Positions 9,423-19,501 of a stretch of 64,000 bases of DNA are shown one piece after another. Source of the DNA: Thamnaconus septentrionalis (taxonomy: Eukaryota; Chordata; Actinopteri; Tetraodontiformes; Monacanthidae). The stretch covers positions 2,365,629 to 2,429,628 of the forward strand of contig CM020505.1 of assembly GCA_009823395.1 (NCBI GenBank). Reading direction: 5' to 3'. Every line of letters begins with the position of its first letter. The first letter of the stretch is position 1. The position numbers were made by a program, and so were the translations under genes. Under the pieces are notes generated by a model that was given only the letters and a program-made list of their open reading frames with translations, did no database searches and was not told the origin of the DNA.

Positions 9423-12372
9423 AATCTTAGTTCGGCAAACAAAAAGAGGTACATCAAGATGAACCCGTGGAGGAGCGAAGAGGAGCAGCGCGAGCGGGAG
9501 GTCATGCGCGTGGAGAAGGATCGGCAGCTGAAGGCCCGTCTCATCGAGGAGGAGAACCTGGACAAGAGGAGGTACATTCGGCAGTTCCAGGAGGGACTCA
9601 AGGAGAGGAAAATGGAGGACTCCTTCCTCAAGGTGAGCGGTGAAAATCTGGGCAATCAGCTCGTGTCCCAGAGCCTCCATACCAAACATGCTTTGCCCAA
9701 TGCTGTGCGGCGCACTCAAGAGCAATGACACCGGGAATTTGCAGGCAAGGGAGGAACAAATAATCAGAGAGAAGCAACTTGAGCATGAGGAGAGGATGGC
9801 CAAGGAGCTGGCCCGCATCAACTACGAGAGTGAAAGAGAGAAGCGGATACGGCAGTACATCAAAGAAAACAGGTGGGCAGGTACCTGGTGACTTCCTCAT
9901 ATCACTTCACCTTAGTTTGGTGCAATGAGGTTGTGGGTTTGATTCCGGGCCTGGGACCTTTCTGTGTGGAGTTTGCATGTTCTCCGTGTGTCTGCGTGGG
10001 TTCTCTCCGGGTTCTCCAGCTTCCTCCCACAGTTCAAAAGCATGCATGTGAGGTGCATTGGGACTTGACCGTAAGTGTGTGTGTGAGTGCAAATGGTTGT
10101 TTGTCTTTCTATGGGGCCCTTTGATGAACTGGCCACTTGTCCAGGGTGTCACCCTGCCTTCGCCACTATGACAGCTGGGAGAGGCTTCAGCAGACCCCCA
10201 CAACCCTGAGCGCAGGAGGAAGCGTGTATTGAGAATGGATGGATGGATGGGTCCATTCATGTCTTCCATACACGTGGACGACACCACATGAGCAGCATGG
10301 AGACATGTTGGTTGACTGTCTGTTTACATGAGTTATAAAATGTCACCAGACCCTGAATCCGCAGCTGATTGACTGGCGAGCTGTGAAATGAGTGAAACGT
10401 CATTTTTAGAATAACTACATCTTTATTAATTCATAGCATGGAGCTCCGGGAGTTGGAGTTAAAGCTGAAGTCGGCCTGCGTGAGTAAGGCCAGAGCTGAA
10501 CAGATTGCTGAGCATGAAGCCATGAAACTGGAGACAAAGGTTTGTACTTTTTCTTTTTACTGCACCTTCATCAGCCAAAAGGCGAGCGTGTAGTATAGCT
10601 TAGCGTAGATACTAAATGCGACTAATGTGTACATTTTGGTCAAGCTACTTAGAGTGACACCAAATACACCACAAATTTTAGCAGTAAGTGGTCCTGGTCC
10701 AGTTCTTCAAGTCTTTTCTTTGCAGCGCCAGGAGGCGGAATTGGCCCAACAGATGAACAGCGAGCGCGAGCGAGAGGCCGAGCAGCTGCAGAAGCAGGAG
10801 GAGAAGCGACAGGAGGAGATGATGCAGTATCAGAGGGAGCTGAAGCAGCAGCTCCAAGAAATTGAGGACAAGAAACAGGAGGCGTACGAGGAGTTCCTCA
10901 AAGAGAAGCTTAAAGTCGACGAGATTATCAGAAAAATCTACGAGGAGGTACAGATGTAAGTTCACCACTGGCCAACACCACAGACATTCATCGGAGCACT
11001 TCCATTATTTGATCTATTTTCTGGCCCTCACTGGCAGCGCTTAATGTTTTTAATGATTTTACGAGCTGTTTGTAGTGTGTAAATTTCAACACAGCTTGTG
11101 TGATTTAAAAAAAAAAAAAAAAAAAGTAACTTCTAGTGATGAATTTGTCCTGATGGTACACTTCCAGGGAGCAACAGATGAAACTGGAGAAGATCAGAGC
11201 CACTCAGCAGCACATTGAGGAATTCAAGAGACAACGAGATGAGTGGCAACGTCTGGAGCGGGAGAGAATGGAGGCTGAGAACAGACGCATCATGGAGTTT
11301 GTTAGCAATCAGGACAACAGAAAGGAGAGCAGGATGAATGAGATGAGAGAGAGAGAAGAGGCGAAGGAGAACCTTCGAAAACAAGTTGAGACGCGACCTA
11401 ACGACACTCAAACGTTTCTCCGTTGAGTGTGTCTGTTCAATAACGAGGCGTCGCAAACGTTTTGTTTCCCTCCAGCTGTCGGAGACGATCCAGAGGGAAA
11501 CTCAGCAGCGCGAAGAGATGGAACAAGTCCGCGCGGAGTTTTACTTGGAGGAGCAAGAGCAGGCACACCGGCAGAAAGAGATTGTAAATATTATCCACGC
11601 AGACACACAGAAGATGCGACTTGATCTTCTTCATAATTTCACCTTCTTTTGTTGAAACTTTCACCTGGCAGGAGGACATGGAGAAGCAAATACGAGAGAG
11701 GCTGATGATGCAGAAGTCCCACCGCGACCAGATGGCTTTCAAGAACATGAGAAGGAAGGCGGAAAAGATGAGGAGGAGGCCTACAGGAAGATGATGCTGG
11801 CCAAGTTTGCAGAGGACGATCGCATAGAGCAGATGAACGCGCAGAAGAGACGCAAGAAGCAACTTGAGCACAGACGAGCGGTGGAGAAAATGATTGAGGA
11901 TAAAAAGCGGCAGCAGGAGGCTGAAAAGGTAAAAAAACAAAACACAAAACAAATTTCACTTCAGTGTGGCGAACTTTCAATTAGCTCAGAATAACTTATT
12001 TCAAAAACATTTTGACTAAAAAAAATAAATCTCGTGCAGGAATTAGAAGCAAGAGAAGAAGCGATGGAGCAGGAGAGGGAGGCTCAGCGTCTACGGATAG
12101 TGGAGGAGGAGAGGCAGAAACTTCTGAAACGTCACGCGACCCAGCTGCTCGGATTCCTCCCCCAGGTGCGAGGCAGGAGTCACACACTCATACACAGGTT
12201 TATATCTTATAATAAATTAGCACTGAACAGTAAGCGTATCCCTTCCCAGGGCTTACTGCGTGAAGAGGACCTGGAGTACTTGGATGAAGACTTCAGGAAG
12301 AATTTCATACCACGTCAGGAGGAGGATGTTGTTGAGGACAACAAGGGAGACAATGACTTGGTTTCTAACTAA
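9423..12372 (+). CDS. mns1: MNS1, meiosis-specific nuclear structural protein 1 (frame break in exon 7)
   Basis: Nine coding exons: 9423-9632, 9745-9872, 10437-10539, 10726-10955, 11168-11384, 11476-11583, 11672-11928, 12040-12165, 12250-12372. The product is almost entirely charged coiled coil. Diagnostic MNS1 blocks are ENSMELRELELKLK, KVDEIIRKIYEEVQMEQQ, MLAKFAEDDRIEQMNAQKRR, LEHRRAVEKMIE and a C-terminal RHATQLLGFLP motif. MNS1 is a filament-like axonemal protein needed for motile cilia, sperm flagella and laterality. Exons sum to 1502 nt, one short of a multiple of three. The frame is lost at AAAA 11763-11766, where a fifth A would restore ...RRKAEK into EEEAYRKMMLAKF. The first exon opens in phase 0 without ATG at its edge, so a short upstream exon probably holds the start; an internal Met lies at 9459. 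A SINE sits in the intron 9873-10436. It converges with tex9, as in human. Confidence 0.93.
9900..10251 (+). repeat. tRNA-derived SINE in mns1 intron
   Basis: Plus-strand copy of the family seen at 24-391. It has a B-box GGTTTGATTCC (9936-9946), then a shared body (GGAGTTTGCATGTTCTCC, TGTCTGCGTGGG, CTTCCTCCCACAG), ending in GGAT units at 10236-10250. The A-box end is degraded. Confidence 0.8.
11763..11766 (+). other. Single-base frame break in mns1 exon 7
   Basis: Upstream frame (MAFKNMRRKAEK) and downstream frame (EEEAYRKMMLAKFAEDDR) are both clearly MNS1 but differ by one base. One extra A in the AAAA run joins them. The rest of the gene is intact, so a consensus error or a recent allele is more likely than an old pseudogene. 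Confidence 0.85.
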
Positions 12373-13086
12373 TAGTTCCAGGCTGCCACACTCTGGCCTC
12401 GTTCAGAAGATGCAGTACATGTGTTGAACAGAGACTCTTCCTCTTCCACGGTGTGAGTCTCTGTGGAGTAACCGAGGGCTGACTGACGTCCTGGTCAAGC
12501 ATTATACTTCTACCTTTAGGCTCCGAATTCACATCAGACTGGAACACACGACAAACGATAACAATTATGAAAAAGACTCACAACTGTCCACAGGAGAATT
12601 TGCTCACCAGCCACTTTATTGGATGAAATGTTCATTTGTTAACAACATATATAGCTAACCATGAACCACAAGGCAGAAGCTCAGTGCATTTAGATGCAAA
12701 GATGTTGTGAAGGTAGGTTGCTGATGTTCAGAGTGAGCGTCAGAATGAAGGGAATCAGGGGATTGAAGTGACTTGAAAGTGAACAAACAAGGCGTTGGTG
12801 CTAAAACGGGCTGGTGCGACTATTTCGCAAACGACTGATTTGGGATTTTCTCGGACGACAAAAATCCCGAGGATTTAAGAGAATTGATTGGCAATTGCAA
12901 ATCAAAACTTCACAAGACGATAGTTTAATGTTACAGGGGGCTTCCGGTGTAGATGTGCCCATGACAGCCTATTTACATTGAGACAAACCAGTGCAGAGGT
13001 GCAGGTACATTTTATTCCATGAATCTACAAATGTGTCTTAAAATACACAAAAGCATCTTAGAAGTGAACTCGCTGGACTGCTGCGT
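12373..13086. other. Convergent mns1/tex9 3' region
   Basis: About 710 bp separating the mns1 stop (plus strand) and tex9 stop (minus strand). It holds an AATAAA for tex9 on the minus strand at 13011-13016. No clear plus-strand signal for mns1 was seen and no coding exon. Confidence 0.6.
13011..13016 (-). other. tex9 poly(A) signal AATAAA
   Basis: TTTATT on the plus strand, about 70 bp past the tex9 stop codon at 13087-13089. Confidence 0.6.
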
Positions 13087-16000
13087 TCATTGTTCCCCCG
13101 AGTCCAGAGCGTTCATGAACTCGTCTTCAGCAAAGGACAGCAACTTGCCTGCTTCATAATGCATCTGCACAAAAGCAAAAGCTGGTTAACATTCAAAACT
13201 GTACGCAGGTTGCAATATTAAAATAAGTTGCTATTTCTTTACCTTTTGTCTTTTGTAAATGTCAATGAGTTTGAGCTGTTTCTTGATGTTCACAATGAGC
13301 TCTTCTTTTTGCTTTTGTAACAATTTGTTTTCAGCAAGCAGATTTTCTTTACTCTGATGTTCCTCACTTAACTTGTCCTTATCACAAAATGATGAAGATT
13401 TAAGTTAGACAAGCATAGCCTAACTTCAGAATGATATCTTCTTTTTTAAACCAATACCAGGTTGGATAGTATTAGTGTGACCTTTATGACTTGCAGACTA
13501 ACAAACATTCCAAGTTATTAATGGAACAACCAAACACATTTTGCTTGATAATTGGAAAAAAAAAATCACAAAAAGAAAACATCCTTAATATTATCTGTGT
13601 TCTGCTTATAAGAAATACAAAGTTATCCTCGTTGTAATTTCATTTCAGTCATTTTCATTTCATTTCAAAACAATATTTGAATTGTTCTGTTAAAAAACTA
13701 GGCAGTACAATAACTGAGGAGCCTTGACTGCCAGCTGCTAACACATTCTCTCAATATACATGGAGTGGATCCCATATACTGTATATATTATGTGTTATAT
13801 ACCTTGTTTCTCTGCTTCATCTCGTTCAGCTGAGCCTTCAGCTTCTCCACTTCCTCCAAGGCTCTGTTCAGACGAACATCTGTGGTGCTGTGGAGAGCGG
13901 CCGACTGTTTGTGGGACCTCTTTAAGTCTTCTATTTCCTATCCGGAAAGAAGCAGTGGGGTCAAATGCCTGTGTCTGAAATAATAGGTTCCCTTTAATTT
14001 GTCAAGTCCTACTTATTTATTCATTTATGCCAGACCTTGTTCAAAGCTGAGACTTGCGACTGAAGAACTTCACATTTTCGTTCGGACTCAATCGCAAAAG
14101 CCTTCTGCTTCTCGATTTGTGCTCGCTGGGCATTTGTCATCTTTTGCAGCTTGGCTCGATCTTCTTCAATCTCCTTCATTTTTGAATTGAGCTGAGCATT
14201 CTCTTCATCCTAGAACAACAAAAACAATCGTCACTTATTTCTTTGAATGGATCATCTATTAAAAACAGAATGGAATGTATTGTGACATTTTACCAGCCCA
14301 ACAGCATATCAAGCTCCCTGTTTCTGATGTAGGACAACACTTTTCGATACTTCCAACGTTCACACATTGCAGTACCTTCTTGTAGAATTCACTAGAAACC
14401 TGGTCCAGTTCTTCCTGCATAATTCGTAGTCTTGTTCTCAGAACTCGTATTTGAGCTTCTGAAACTCCTTTTGAAAAAAAGCAAAAGAAGGGTCAGTACG
14501 GTCAGAACTTTCACAGATGAAAAGACTTTTTTTTTTTAAAAAAAGAGGCCCAAATCAGTTTGTTTAATTACCTATAACTACATTATAATATTTTTTAAAT
14601 GGTTTAATAGCTACATTAAAATTACCATATTCTGTTAAATCCCCAGCCTCAGGCATTGTGTTATTTTCCATATTGACTGTGCCATTCACATTCTCCTCCA
14701 TGCTGTGAATGGCCTTTGCCAGGAAAGAGCCTGCAGACTCGTCTGCAGCAGCTACATGGTCCTTGTTAGAGGCCTCTTGAGTTCTGAAACCAAAAGTACA
14801 ACACAAGCCTCCTGAGAGTTATACCATTACCTCTATTTAACAGCAGTTATGACACTTGTTGCCTTATTTTGCAATGTTCAAAATATTATTAAAGAAAAAC
14901 ATATACACAATCCAACTTACGGAGGTGTAGAGTCAAGTTCCAAACTGTTTTGTGACGGTGGTGAGTCATTACTTTCGGTTTTCACCTGAGATGAGGAGTT
15001 ACATGCAGAAAGGGGAAAATGTGTGAGGGACAGCAGCAGACAAAAAAATTGAAATCATGGCATCTGGTAGAGTGGTAAACAAGAACCTTCACACTGGGGT
15101 CCAGAGGAGTGAACTCAGCAGGCTCCACTCTGCAGGTGGAAGGAGAAAGATTACTATTACTATTGTCTTCATCAAGTTGGCTGGCCAGTCGGGGTGGGTC
15201 GAACGGTGCATTTTGCTGATGCCCGGTGTTGCCTGAATGTGGCATAAAATAGCAAGGGTTCGGGTGTCCCTGCACAGGAGGATGTTGGGCAGAGGCCATC
15301 GTAGAAATAATAGAGGTTATGGACTGTGTCATTCTGTCCAGCATCCGCTCCTCATGAGCATGCTGCTCTCTCTGCATCTCACGCAGCAACTCATCGTCCT
15401 TGGTACTGTCCATCGCTTTTGTGAGTGCCTCCAAAGTGGTCTCAAACCGAGTCTTTTTCTTCCGTGTTTGCCCATGCATTGAGGTGGACTTCCGCTTGAA
15501 TGTGGATGAGGATGAGGAAGCCAAAGCTGCAGCATCAGGCCCCATGGTTTCTACAAACAAAAAAAGCGCATGATAAGACAGTGTAGTACAGTGGTGAGTT
15601 TCTCAACCCACTGGAGAGATACACACTATATTAATCACCACTGTGTTATTATATTCTTTTTTGTAAATTGTATTGCTTGTATTTTTCTATGGTTGTTTTA
15701 CCCTCATCTACATATTGTATTGTATTTCTGTGGGCTATAAGGAGTGACCAATGACTACATACAGTTGAGAAGGTAATGGCTGTATCTAAACCCATTTACT
15801 ATGGGGCGCGTTTGTAAAGTTTCATTTTTGTCACATTTAGCTTCAAATCGTGTTTTAAAAATTTGTGTACATTTTTGAAAGTCGCTTTTTAGCACATTTA
15901 ACACTTTAAATTGAAATGTTAAATTGAAATGCTAAATCGAAATGCTAAATATAAATGTTAAATCTAATCGAAACGTTAAATCGAAATCGAAATGTTAAAT

Positions 16001-19000
16001 CGAAATGTTACACCTAAATCTAGATGTCACACGTAAATGTTTTGGGTGAAACTAAACATTTAGCTCATAGATATCTACAAAAGCCTAGATGTCTCACTGC
16101 GAAGAATCCAACGTCCGCACTGGCCGCCATCTTTCCACAGTCAGGCAGCCATGGTCTGATGTATTAAAAGTGAGGGAATGTGAGTGATCTGAACAAACAT
16201 TAACACTGTGATATCGCTAAAAACTGGACGGATTTGCACACGGTTTACTTTCTTACAAACGTTCATAACATAGCAATAATTCTGGATGGTTGAACATGTT
16301 GAGAGTGCAGCTTTCTATTAGAAAAAAAAAAGCATAATGGTGCAAAGGCAGCCTATCTGCACAAGTTAATACGACTGATACTTAATACTTCATTTCTTAA
16401 ATTAAGTTAAACCAACAGCTATTTCAGGACAAACTGGTATTTTGTTCACATACAATATTTGTGGTGTCATTATTCGCTGAGGTGCGTTTCCTATAACGTT
16501 GCAAACCAAGCTAATGCAACTTAGCCTACATCCATTGCTGCTGCATGAACGCAGACTCATCAGTTCATGCAGCAGAGACACGGTGATCAATGAACTAGAG
16601 CTGCTGATATCTCATCCCCCAGGTTGATTCAGAGTCTAACGGTGACAACCTGAGATTACACTCCGTCTTTTTTGTTGTTGTGATAAAAGGGATTAGGATT
16701 GGTAGGTGTAAATAAAACAAGCAATTTGACATATGGAGAGACAGAATAGCTTTTCTTTTCAATTTAATTTAACTTAATTCGTAAATGATTTAAACTGTAC
16801 AATTCCTCCTTGTAAAATCAGTCTGCCATATACATCCACATGCATACATCCAAGATTTTACAGTATTTTATAGTTATATGCTCTTTATTTCCCCCCCAAA
16901 CTGTTAAATTTGCACTTGGCACTGTCAGCGTAAAGTAGTAAAAATAGCCGGTTATTTAATTTTCTATTGTTTTTATTATTTTTATTTTATGCTTCTTGCA
17001 TGCTTCTATATTTTATGTACATTACTCAAGTTGACTGGAGCCCTGTTACTAAAAGAATTTCCCTCGGGATTAATAAAGTATTTCTGATTCTGATTGGCCA
17101 GCAGCGCTGATAAGACATCTAGCCTTTTGTAGATATCTATGATTTAGCTAATATGCAAATTCAAGCTGCCTGAAACCGGAAGTACCACAATAAAAGCTCG
17201 ACGATGTTGAACTCTGTTTTTAGTGTCAAATAACGAATAAACAACTATCTTTTCTGGAGAAATTGCCTCTTGGACATAGATTACGGTGATTATAAGTAGC
17301 CAAAATGACAAACCCGTTTGGAGATACTATATTTTACGAGTACCTTGAGTGTTTAGTGTCACTTAGTTTTGTGCGGGACTTATGCAGCAGAGCTTGCTGT
17401 TTCTCGACTTACGACCTGTAGCCTCTACAACCAGATTTAGATGTAGCATTTAGATTTAGATGTAACAGTTACATTTAAATTTAACATTTAGATTTAGCAT
17501 TTAGATTTAGATGTAACAGTTACATTTAGATTTAACATCTAGATTTAGCATTTAGATTTAAAGCGTTAAATGTGCTACAACAACAACAACAAAAAGTGAC
17601 TTTCAAAAATGCACACAATTTTTTTTAAAACACGATTTGAAGCTACATGTGACAAAATGTTGCTGTTATTTTAAGCATGAGAAACTTTACAAACGGCGCC
17701 CCATAATTTACTACTCATTCCAGCTCACAACCACAACTGTAAAACTTCAAAAAATCATGCATATCATTATTATTGACGCTCGGTCTCAAACTTGGTACAT
17801 ACCGTCGCAATCGCCGTGGACGCCCTGGGCTTCAGCCAACAGGCTACTGCTCAGCGACTCATCGTCCTGAGTGTATTCCACCTTGGTTTCAACGGTGTCG
17901 TCCACCTTGGTTTCAACGGTGTAGCCCACCTTGGTTTCAACAACATGGCCAGCACCGGGACATAATGACGGTCGGTCCGCGAGAACAACGTCCAACTCCT
18001 CATAAAAAGGACATGTAACCTTGTCCCGCCCGGACTTGCGGTTCGAGTCTTTGGTCCTCCGGTAGATAACTTTGAGGTACTTGATCCTGCGTTGGCATTG
18101 CAGCCATGAGCGGCTGTATCCTTTCTCCCTCATGTGTTTGGATATCTCCTCATAAATTCTTCGGTTGCGATAGGAGTCATCCAGCCTTCGCTGGATTGAT
18201 TCCTCGGACCAGATTGCAATGAGGCAGCGCGTCTCCTGTGTGCACCATCCACGCGGATCCATCGCTCTACACTTGTAATAAAATAAAAAATAAATAAAAA
18301 AAGTCTACTTGCGACAAAGAGAGTCCAACAAAAACGACTTGTTTTCGCCTCTCGTGCCGGTGAGCGGCCAAGTAAGTACTTCCGCTTACGAGGAAGAGGT
18401 GATAGGCTTAGGCGGTCGCTATTGTGGACAAAGACCGCATTCTTTTCACACGTGAGGAATGCGATCCGAAGTGTGGGAGCACCGCCCTGATCCCTACGTA
18501 GTCACTTCAAGTGGTTTTCGCGATGCTATCTCAACGGACGAGGGTGTACATTTTCCATTCAGTGAATTGTTTTTGTGGATGAATTTGCACAGCGCAAATG
18601 TCTCAGTGTGAGAATCCTCTTGCACTCACAACATTTGAAACATTTGTGAAGATAAGTAGTTTTGGGACACACACAGTATGTTGAAACTTTCTTCAAACAA
18701 CCTGCTGTGAGGCTGAGGTCTTGAAGGAATAGTGTGGGCTTACCTTGAATCATCTTCATCCTCAAAGTCAGTGAGCACGAGGGATTTTAAGGGTTTTAAC
18801 AAAATGTCATTGTGCCGTCTCTGAAATACAGTAACAGCAAAGTTCACTTATTTTGAATGATAAAATAAAAAGAAGCATGAACGAGTGTTTTTTTTTTATT
18901 GTTGTTGTTTTTTTTGGACAATTTCAGAGAACCTGTGGGAACTTACTATTATTTGTTCTGACTGTTGTAGAATGTCTGCAGTTTTAGCTTCCAGTTGTTT

Positions 19001-19464
19001 ATTGAGGAGTCTGAAGGGAAATTCAATAGCATGAAACAACTGAATGAGGATGAATCCGTAAAAATACAAAGACAGCTGTCTGGTCCAGAACCTAATCTTT
19101 ACGAGGGACAAATCTTTGGGGATCAATTTGTTAGAACCGGGTTTCGTTACCTGTAATGTTCTTCCTTTGCAAAGAGTTCATCTGTGTGCTTCCTCATCGG
19201 ATTAGACGCAGATTTTACAGATCTCACATCAACCTTCTTGGATCTCTCAGCCTTGCTGCTGGAGGACGGCCGTTTGTTTGGCTGTAAAGGGGAAAGCAGC
19301 TGATTACACGACGCAATATTGTGTACACACGCACTGAAGACATAAGTTTGTCTTCTGAAATGGATCTAAAAACAAACAAACAAACAAACAGAGACTCGAC
19401 CACAAACCTGTGAGGCGACGGGCTGCGACGAACGAGCCTTTTTATCAAAACTTCTCTCGGCCAT
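13087..19464 (-). CDS. tex9: TEX9, testis-expressed coiled-coil protein 9
   Basis: Ten minus-strand exons: 19464-19408, 19281-19151, 19010-18947, 18820-18744, 14783-14626, 14467-14376, 14209-14036, 13937-13803, 13377-13243, 13164-13087 (1101 nt, 366 residues; human TEX9 is about 390). Every junction keeps phase. It starts MAERSFDKKARSSQ; the conserved LLNKQLEAKTADILQQSEQI block is in exon 3. A central to C-terminal coiled coil has DVRLNRALEEVEKLKAQLN and KKQLKLIDIYKRQK, and the family ending LLSFAEDEFMNALDSGEQ closes the protein, here without the Trp that human TEX9 and tex9L keep. TEX9 is a poorly characterised testis- and cilium-associated protein. Intron 4 (14784-18743) hosts another gene on the same strand. 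An X-box lies 25-37 bp upstream of the ATG. Head-to-head with rfx7 and tail-to-tail with mns1, as in human. Confidence 0.92.
14917..18262 (-). CDS. Myb/SANT-like DNA-binding protein nested in tex9 intron 4
   Basis: Exons on the minus strand: 18262-17803, 15550-15087, 14985-14917 (993 nt, 330 residues). Residues about 8-98 form a Myb/SANT-like trihelix domain of the kind shared with Harbinger-transposon companion proteins: TRCLIAIWSEESIQRRLDD, RNRRIYEEISKHM, GYSRSWLQCQRRIKYLK, CPFYEELD. Three 8-residue repeats (VETKVxxT) follow. Exon 2 holds a basic patch (TFKRKSTSMHGQTRKKKTRF) and a helical MQREQHAHEERMLDRMTQSI segment typical of the C-terminal oligomerisation region of such proteins. Exon 3 has a VKTE sumoylation-type motif and ends in CCG TAA. 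That stop overlaps a consensus GTAAGT donor, so splicing there would join tex9 exon 5 in frame. Intron 1 is almost wholly a DNA transposon. Likely nuclear; target and role unknown. No separate poly(A) signal was seen before tex9 exon 5. Confidence 0.78.
15800..17705. mobile_element. Non-autonomous TIR DNA transposon, about 1.9 kb
   Basis: The left end begins TATGGGGCGC (15800) and the right end is GCGCCCCATA (ending 17705). Inverted similarity extends more than 100 bp inward, sharing AGCTTCAAATCGTGTTTTAA and TTTTTGAAAGTC on opposite strands with small indels. ATTTAC flanks both ends (15794-15799 and 17706-17711), a 6-bp target duplication; alternatively 8 bp with one mismatch (CATTTACT/AATTTACT), which would suit hAT. 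Subterminal arrays of roughly 10-11 bp units (GTTAAATCGAAAT type left, GATTTAGATGTAAC type right) lie at about 15900-16050 and 17425-17570. No transposase frame, so non-autonomous. It occupies most of intron 1 of the Myb/SANT gene. Confidence 0.82.
17030..17097 (+). repeat. L2/CR1-type retroelement 3' tail inside the DNA transposon
   Basis: The segment AATTTCCCTCGGGATTAATA, then AAAGTATTTCTGATTCTGATT, resembles the common fish L2-type 3' end with ATTCTG tail units. The 5' limit is uncertain. Confidence 0.55.
17877..17942 (-). repeat. 24-bp coding tandem repeat (x3) in the Myb/SANT gene
   Basis: Three near-identical 24-bp units, encoding VETKVGYT, VETKVDDT and VETKVEYT, directly follow the DNA-binding domain. 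Confidence 0.85.
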
Positions 19465-19488
19465 TGATGCGCGCGAGGTGTCGGTCTG

Positions 19489-19501
19489 GTTGCCTGGCAA
19501 C
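19489..19501. promoter_or_regulatory. RFX X-box upstream of tex9
   Basis: GTTGCCTGGCAAC is a near-perfect inverted repeat of GTTGCC/GGCAAC half-sites with a 1-base spacer. It lies 25-37 bp upstream of the tex9 ATG, where X-boxes sit in ciliary genes bound by RFX factors. Because tex9 and rfx7 are divergent, it could also act on rfx7, whose start is about 1.7 kb away. Confidence 0.75.

Noticed and set aside
11437..11980. Long leucine-rich minus-strand frames opposite mns1
   Set aside because: Antisense of charged coiled-coil codons (GAG/AAG become CTC/CTT); mns1 exons on the plus strand explain the sequence.
14921..14985. Exon VKTESNDSPPSQNSLELDSTP as a tex9 exon between exons 4 and 5
   Set aside because: After tex9 exon 4 (phase 2) it would read AGG then TGA stop; it fits only after exon 2 of the nested Myb/SANT gene.
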